A program made the position numbers and the translations under genes. DNA of 18,543 nt from Planctomycetes bacterium UBA1662 (GTDB lineage Bacteria; Planctomycetota; UBA8108): positions 19,327 to 37,869 of the forward strand of contig DCKY01000105.1 in NCBI GenBank assembly GCA_002320775.1, given 5' to 3'. Positions 13,961 through 18,543 of the stretch are shown piece after piece. The notes under the pieces were generated by a model. It had not been told where the DNA came from. It did no database searches and saw only the letters and a program-made list of their open reading frames with translations. Every line of letters starts with the position of its first letter. The first letter of the stretch is position 1.

Positions 13961-16210
13961 ATGGAAAAAACACGATTCGACGACCTCCTGGCCGAACTCA
14001 ATCCGGCCCAACGAAAAGCGGTAACCCACATCGATGGAGCGCTGATGGTCCTTGCCGGGCCTGGCAGCGGCAAGACCCGTGTCATCACCCATCGTATAGC
14101 CCACCTGCTGCGCACGGGAATCCCGCACGACAATGTTCTCGCCATCACCTTTACCAACAAGGCCGCCAGCGAAATGAAGGCGCGAACGGAGCAGCTCTGC
14201 GGCTCGAGCAGTCCCTGGGTTTCGACCTTCCACAGCTTCTCCGCGAAGCTGCTTCGCCGCCATGCCTACCGCATCGAGCCCTACGATTCTTCCTTCACGA
14301 TCTGCGACCGGGCCGACTGCAAGGCTCTCGTCAAGACGATCCTCAAGGAACAGAATATCGACTCGCAGCTCTGGGATCCGAACAGCCTGCTGTCCTCGAT
14401 CAGCAAGCTCAAGAACGTCGGCCATGGAGACGACGCCTCGCTGGGCTCAGATTACAAGCATGGCCAGGTGCTCCGGGACCTCTACAATCGCTACACCGAT
14501 GCGATGCGGGAGCGCAACCTGCTCGACTTCGATGATCTCCTGCTACTCTCGGTGCAGTTGCTGGAGGAGAACGAGGACCTGCTCGAGCGCTACCGCGAGC
14601 AGTTCCAGTATATTCTCATCGACGAATACCAGGACACCAACTCTGTACAGTACAAGATCGGCTCGCTGCTGGCGCAGAGCCATGGGAACCTGTGCATCAC
14701 CGGCGACCCCGACCAGTCGATCTACCACTGGCGCGGCGCGGATATCAACAACATCCTGAACTTCGAGAAGGACTACCCCGGAGCGCAGGTCATCCTGCTG
14801 GAACAGAACTACCGCTCGACAGGAAATGTTCTCGCCACGGCCAATGCGCTGATCTCCAGGAACCTCGAGCGCAAGCCCAAAGACCTCTGGACCGAGAACC
14901 CCGGCGGAGACCCGGTACGCGTCTACAGATTCCTGAACGAGCTGGAGGAGGCGCGAGAGATCTCCACCCTCATCAGGGGTCTCATCGACGCGGGAACACC
15001 CTGTGGAGACATAGCGATCTTCTACCGCCTGAACTCGTTCTCAAGGACCCTCGAACAGGAGCTGATCTACTCCAATGTCCCCTATACCATCGTTGGCGGC
15101 GTCGAGTTCTTCCTGCGCAAGGAGGTCAAGGATCTGCTCAGCTTTCTGCGAATCCTTGACAATCCCCGGGACAGCGAGAGCCTCAAACGAATCATCAACG
15201 TGCCGCCGAGGGGCATGGGCAAGGGAACGATCGCCCGGCTAGAGAGCGTCGCAAGTGAGCTTGGCAGGGGACTTCTCGACGTCGTCCTCGGCGAAGAGCT
15301 CAACGACCTCTTCACCACCCGTCAGCGCAAGGCCCTCGACAGCTTCCGAAAGGTCTACCGGAAGATCAGCGAGGCGCGGGAGGAATCTGTCGAGAGCGTC
15401 CTCCGCTCCATATTGCGGGAGACCGGCTACGAGGGCATGCTCGAGAAAACGGGCTACGAAGAAGCGCAGGAGCGCAAGGCGAACATCAGCGAGCTGCTTG
15501 GAGCCGCGGTTGAATACGATCGAAACCATCCTGAGGGTTCGCTGACCGACTTCCTGGAGCTGACCGCGATCCTCGGAGACGTCGACCGCTGGGACCAGAA
15601 GGAAGACCGCGTCTGCATGATGACACTGCACTCGGCCAAGGGCCTGGAATTTCCCGTGGTGATCATCGCCGGGATCGAAGACGGAGTGCTGCCCCTGCTG
15701 CGAGCAGATGATGACGAACCTGACATCGAAGAAGAGAGGCGCCTGCTCTTCGTCGGAATCACTCGCGCCGAGAAGCTGCTCTACATGACGCACACCAACA
15801 GCAGGCAGCGCTTCGGGCAGATACACTCATCCATCCCCTCCCGCTTCCTCGGCGAGCTCACGCGGCCGAAGGATGAGAACACCGACCATCTCGAGCTCGA
15901 TGCCGAGACCCGGGCGAGCCTGCAGGGCCAGGGACTGAAACGGCCCGGCTTCGGACGCGCCCGGGAAGACGACCTTGATGACCCCTTTGGTGATGACCCC
16001 TACGCCGACGATGATCCCTTCGGCGATTTTTTCGATATCGATGAGGACCCCTATCCGGCAGGCGCCCGGGTCGCCCATGATGTTTACGGCGAAGGCGAGG
16101 TCGTCAGGACCAACGGCTTCGGGGAACGCCGCAGGATCACCGTCAGGTTCGAGGAGGCAGGCGAAAAACAATTTGTGATCGCCCACGCCAACCTGCGAGT
16201 CATCCGGTAG
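13961..16210 (+). CDS. uvrD: ATP-dependent DNA helicase UvrD/PcrA (superfamily 1A)
   Basis: 749 residues. A 3'-5' DNA helicase of nucleotide excision repair and replication-conflict resolution. Motifs in order: Q-motif LNPAQRKAV (13-21), Walker A AGPGSGKTR (32-40, K38), motif Ia ITFTNKAASEMK, STFHSFSAKLLR, Walker B DEYQDTN (221-227), motif III GDPDQSIYHWRGA (248-260), motif IV EQNYRSTGNVL (281-291), then MMTLHSAKGLEFPVV and the RRLLFVGITRAEKLLY motif VI. The C-terminus (701-749: GARVAHDVYGEGEVV to NLRVIR) is the Tudor-like domain found in PcrA/UvrD, which contacts RNA polymerase in known homologues. It is preceded by a very acidic linker (about 669-700) with DDPFG, DDPYA and DDDPFG in succession. 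The gene is divergent from the TPR/alpha-CTD gene, and the NicO-like gene starts 35 bp after its stop. Confidence 0.97.
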   Translation: MEKTRFDDLLAELNPAQRKAVTHIDGALMVLAGPGSGKTRVITHRIAHLLRTGIPHDNVLAITFTNKAASEMKARTEQLCGSSSPWVSTFHSFSAKLLRRHAYRIEPYDSSFTICDRADCKALVKTILKEQNIDSQLWDPNSLLSSISKLKNVGHGDDASLGSDYKHGQVLRDLYNRYTDAMRERNLLDFDDLLLLSVQLLEENEDLLERYREQFQYILIDEYQDTNSVQYKIGSLLAQSHGNLCITGDPDQSIYHWRGADINNILNFEKDYPGAQVILLEQNYRSTGNVLATANALISRNLERKPKDLWTENPGGDPVRVYRFLNELEEAREISTLIRGLIDAGTPCGDIAIFYRLNSFSRTLEQELIYSNVPYTIVGGVEFFLRKEVKDLLSFLRILDNPRDSESLKRIINVPPRGMGKGTIARLESVASELGRGLLDVVLGEELNDLFTTRQRKALDSFRKVYRKISEAREESVESVLRSILRETGYEGMLEKTGYEEAQERKANISELLGAAVEYDRNHPEGSLTDFLELTAILGDVDRWDQKEDRVCMMTLHSAKGLEFPVVIIAGIEDGVLPLLRADDDEPDIEEERRLLFVGITRAEKLLYMTHTNSRQRFGQIHSSIPSRFLGELTRPKDENTDHLELDAETRASLQGQGLKRPGFGRAREDDLDDPFGDDPYADDDPFGDFFDIDEDPYPAGARVAHDVYGEGEVVRTNGFGERRRITVRFEEAGEKQFVIAHANLRVIR

Positions 16211-16245
16211 TATACTCGGCTCTGTCTCCTGCCGGGTAACCAGCC

Positions 16246-17844
16246 ATGAAACGAGTCCTTACCGCCTGCCTTCTCCTCAATGCCCTGGGAGCCTGCCTGT
16301 CCCCGGCAGCCCTCGCCCATGTCCCCCGCCACCTCGCCGGCAGCCAGTGCCGGGTCCTCTTCTTTGAGGACAGAGTTGAAATCTCGATCGACCTGGGCTT
16401 CAGGGGATCCTGGGCGCAGGCGGAGATGCTCGAGGCCGACTCCGACAGGAACTCGGTGGTCAACAAGACCGAGGCCGATGCCTACCTCGCGCAGAGCTGG
16501 AAGAATAGAATTCGGCGGCAGGAAACAGGGGGGGAAGGACCCGCCATCACCTGCCGGGTGGATGGAAAGAAGATCGAGCTGGAGCTCGTCAAGTCGCTGC
16601 ATGAAGGTCTCGTCGGCCAGGTCGCGCCGACTCCCTTCAGTCTCTACTTCACCGTTATCGCCCGCCTGGGGAGAACCCCCATGAAAACCGGGAGCACCCA
16701 CAAAGTTGAAATCACCAACCGGATCCTGGAAGGCGCGGTTCCCGGCCTGCCCCTCTTCCTGGTCCCCTTCTCGGGCCATGGCCTGGACCCCGCGAAGGCG
16801 AACCTCCGGCATCGCCTGACGGTGCCGGGGCCGGAGGAACAGATCATCGACGCCCAGGGCCATCGGATTCTCATCGAAAACCGGAAGCTTGTGGCCGAGC
16901 TCAGCATAGAACCCCCGAAGTCCGGGATGGCCTCCGTGCCTCCTCCCCTCGATGTGGAGATCAACCTGCAAGCCCCCCGGCCTTCCGCCCTGACCGAAAA
17001 CTTCCTCCTGTCACGGGAAGAAAAAGAGAGCTCTTTCACCATTATCTACTTCTTCTCCTCGCTTCTCGACCAGGATCTCTCGGAGAAAGACGCATCCGGG
17101 ATCCTCGGCTTCCTCCTCCTGGCCTTCACACTCGGAGCCGGCCACTCCCTGGCCCCCGGCCACGGCAAGACCATGGTCGCAGCCTACCTGGCTGGCTCGA
17201 GATACCGCTACCGCGATGCAATCCTGCTGGGAGTCACCACAACCTTCACCCACACCCTGACCTTTATCATCATCGGCGCGACCCTCCTCGCCATCATCAG
17301 CAACCTGGCAATGGGGGTTCTCCAGGAGCGGCTCATCACCATCTGCATGCTGTTCTCGGGCCTCCTCCTTACCATCATGGGCCTGACGATCTTTCTCAAG
17401 CGGGCCGGGGGAGAGGCGAATGACCGGGACAACGAGTCCCGCGATCATTCCACCCACCCCGATAAGCGGGGAAGTCGCCTCAAGGAGCTGCTGGGCCTTG
17501 GGATCTCCAGCGGGCTCCTGCCCTGCACTCCGGGCATCATGGTGATCCTCATTGGCCTGCATCAACCCGACAAGCTCTTCTTCTCCATTCTCCTGCTTCT
17601 CTCCTTCAGCCTGGGGGTCGGCTTCGTCCTGGTGCTGATCGGAATTCTCACAATCAGCGGCAGGCAGCTGCTGGCGACCCATCGCAGGCTCGCTCCACTG
17701 CGCCGGAACCTGCCCGGCTTTTCTCGCGCCTTCTCCCTGGTCTCAGCCCTGGCCATCCTGGCCCTCGGAGCGTTTCTTCTCTCCCGCACGGTCCTCTCAA
17801 GACCGACTGAGATCGGTGAGCTCTTCGCCTGGTTGAGGTTCTGA
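16246..17844 (+). CDS. NicO-family nickel/cobalt transporter-like membrane protein with exported N-terminal domain
   Basis: 532 residues. A signal peptide (1-24, cut after AALA) is followed by a periplasmic region (25-260) with an EF-hand-like loop, EADSDRNSVVNKTEADAYL (63-81). Residues 285-515 hold about six transmembrane helices (286-299, 325-350, 364-384, 414-438, 445-470, 497-513). The NicO/RcnA signature GAGHSLAPGHGKTMVAAYLAG (297-317, with H300 and H306) is clear, as are TFTHT (333-337) and the GLLPCTPG motif (423-430). A short hydrophilic loop with two His (about 388-412) stands where RcnA has its His-rich loop. Members move Ni2+ or Co2+ across the inner membrane, usually outward; direction and metal here are inferred. 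It starts 35 bp after uvrD, which may be simple read-through. No nickel enzyme or regulator gene is nearby. Confidence 0.88.
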   Translation: MKRVLTACLLLNALGACLSPAALAHVPRHLAGSQCRVLFFEDRVEISIDLGFRGSWAQAEMLEADSDRNSVVNKTEADAYLAQSWKNRIRRQETGGEGPAITCRVDGKKIELELVKSLHEGLVGQVAPTPFSLYFTVIARLGRTPMKTGSTHKVEITNRILEGAVPGLPLFLVPFSGHGLDPAKANLRHRLTVPGPEEQIIDAQGHRILIENRKLVAELSIEPPKSGMASVPPPLDVEINLQAPRPSALTENFLLSREEKESSFTIIYFFSSLLDQDLSEKDASGILGFLLLAFTLGAGHSLAPGHGKTMVAAYLAGSRYRYRDAILLGVTTTFTHTLTFIIIGATLLAIISNLAMGVLQERLITICMLFSGLLLTIMGLTIFLKRAGGEANDRDNESRDHSTHPDKRGSRLKELLGLGISSGLLPCTPGIMVILIGLHQPDKLFFSILLLLSFSLGVGFVLVLIGILTISGRQLLATHRRLAPLRRNLPGFSRAFSLVSALAILALGAFLLSRTVLSRPTEIGELFAWLRF

Positions 17845-17869
17845 AAAAGCGGACCCCGGGTATTTTATC

Positions 17870-17907
17870 GGCACATAGCAGCCCTGGGCTGAAGCCCCTG
17901 TCGTGCC
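17870..17907. other. Stem-loop after the NicO-like gene
   Basis: GGCAC (17870-17874) pairs with GTGCC (17903-17907), CAG (17879-17881) with CTG (17898-17900), and GGGC (17886-17889) with GCCC (17894-17897) around a TGAA loop. It starts 26 bp past the stop codon. A short CCCCCTTTT follows about 20 bases on. It may be a transcription end or message-protecting structure, or a copy of a dispersed palindromic repeat. The internal loops make the call uncertain. Confidence 0.4.
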
Positions 17908-18102
17908 ACTATTTGTGCCCCCTTTTCGCATGAATACCCCATTTCTTGGCGTCCGAAAATATTCATCAAGGAAATAGCGGTCGAACTGCCGATATTCACA
18001 AAGTGATATTTACGGACTCTCTGGCGGCCGTTTCGTGGCCCCCGGCGAATTCTCAGGACGGGTTTCGGGAACAGGATAACCAGGAAGGAACTGTTCAGGG
18101 AA

Positions 18103-18300
18103 ATGTCTGAGAGCGTCAGCAAAACGACCTTCGTAATCAAAGAGGGGCAGGAGTACTGCTTCCTCTCCAACAACGAGGATCCGTTCGAGATCTTCCGCGC
18201 GCTCATGGAGCAAGCGGGGGAAAGGGACTCGGGACTGACGCGCGGGGAGGCATACGAAATCATGGAAGGGATGATTCCAGAGCGGCTCAGGTCGATTTGA
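18103..18300 (+). CDS. Small protein of unknown function (65 residues)
   Basis: ATG 18103 is preceded closely by AGGGA. Third positions of its codons are mostly G or C, like those of its neighbours, which supports coding. The product is acidic and soluble: a beta-like start (KTTFVIKEGQEYCFLS) followed by helical segments (DPFEIFRALMEQAGE and TRGEAYEIMEGMIPERLRSI). There is no signal peptide, membrane segment or recognisable domain. It lies 71 bp before the next plus-strand gene, so the two may be co-transcribed. The minus-strand frame opposite is less plausible. I cannot assign a function. Confidence 0.6.
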   Translation: MSESVSKTTFVIKEGQEYCFLSNNEDPFEIFRALMEQAGERDSGLTRGEAYEIMEGMIPERLRSI

Positions 18301-18371
18301 ACCTGGGCGCGAAGAATCACAGCTAAGGAGCTTTTATCGGTCACCAAGGGCCGGGAGAAGGAACAAAGGAA

Positions 18372-18543
18372 ATGGAAGACAACACTCAAACCTATCAGCC
18401 GACTCAGCCTGAGCCGGGCCCAATGCCGGAACAGTCCCAGGGAGATACCGGCTCCACGCCGATGGATATGCCAGCCGCGACGCCGCCGCCAGCGATGCAG
18501 CCCCCCGTGGTGCCGCCGGCCGCTCCCGCCAGTGACGACAATC
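18372..18543 (+). CDS. Pro/Gln-rich N-terminus of a protein that runs off the window
   Basis: ATG 18372 follows GAAGGAAC and AAAGGAA, a good ribosome binding region. The 57 visible codons encode a low-complexity sequence rich in Pro, Gln, Met and Ala, starting MEDNTQTYQPTQPEPGP and ending AAPASDDN, with no stop before the window edge. Such Pro-rich heads often precede membrane-anchored domains in this kind of genome, but nothing of the main domain is seen, so no family can be given. Confidence 0.65.
   Translation, partial: MEDNTQTYQPTQPEPGPMPEQSQGDTGSTPMDMPAATPPPAMQPPVVPPAAPASDDN

Noticed and set aside
13667..14425. Minus-strand frame of 252 codons opposite the start of uvrD
   Set aside because: It overlaps the well-supported UvrD motif region and the divergent promoter; it has no recognisable motif and looks like a GC-driven shadow.
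16084..16971. Minus-strand frame of 295 codons
   Set aside because: It is antisense to the uvrD end and the NicO-like gene, with no motif.
17865..18389. Minus-strand frame of 174 codons
   Set aside because: It is antisense to the 65-residue gene and the intergenic hairpin; no domain and poor codon pattern.

Overview
The window comes from a GC-rich bacterial chromosome, most likely a member of the Planctomycetota or a close relative. The clues are an exported DUF1552 protein beside a DUF1587/1595/1592/1588/1585 c-type cytochrome-like protein, a secreted protein ending in a dockerin-like EF-hand pair of the GDVN..LNYLF kind, and a TPR protein carrying RNA polymerase alpha-CTD-like domains. The lineage is inferred from gene content only; the window holds no rRNA or other phylogenetic marker. 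There is no CRISPR array, insertion sequence or prophage. Several genes start with GTG or TTG.

Left part (1-8150): a minus-strand secreted multidomain protein, with a trypsin-like domain whose catalytic His is replaced by Gln, is divergent from a plus-strand membrane protein that fuses a VTT (TVP38/TMEM64/DedA-like) domain to DUF547. Convergent with the latter is a two-gene minus-strand operon. Its first gene encodes a cytoplasmic FHA domain, one transmembrane helix and a periplasmic haem-binding PSD1-type region. Its second encodes the Tat-exported DUF1552 partner.

Middle (8150-13960): a decayed carboxylesterase C-terminus lies on the plus strand. Then come minus-strand tRNA-His(GUG) with its own promoter and terminator, a long coiled-coil protein, a secreted protein of unknown family, ruvA (without ruvB or ruvC nearby), and a TPR protein with two tandem alpha-CTD-like domains. 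The TPR gene lies directly upstream of ruvA, and its promoter carries a perfect 15-bp palindrome over the -10 region.

Right part (13960-18543): plus-strand uvrD/pcrA helicase, a NicO-family nickel/cobalt exporter-like protein with an exported EF-hand-like N-terminal domain, a 65-residue protein of unknown function, and the Pro/Gln-rich N-terminus of a protein that runs off the window.

The most unusual items are the TPR/double alpha-CTD protein with its palindromic promoter, the FHA-TM-cytochrome fusion, the VTT-DUF547 fusion, and the protease-like domain that lacks its His and sits between the two halves of an FN3-like domain. I did not find a multi-gene defence or mobile system.
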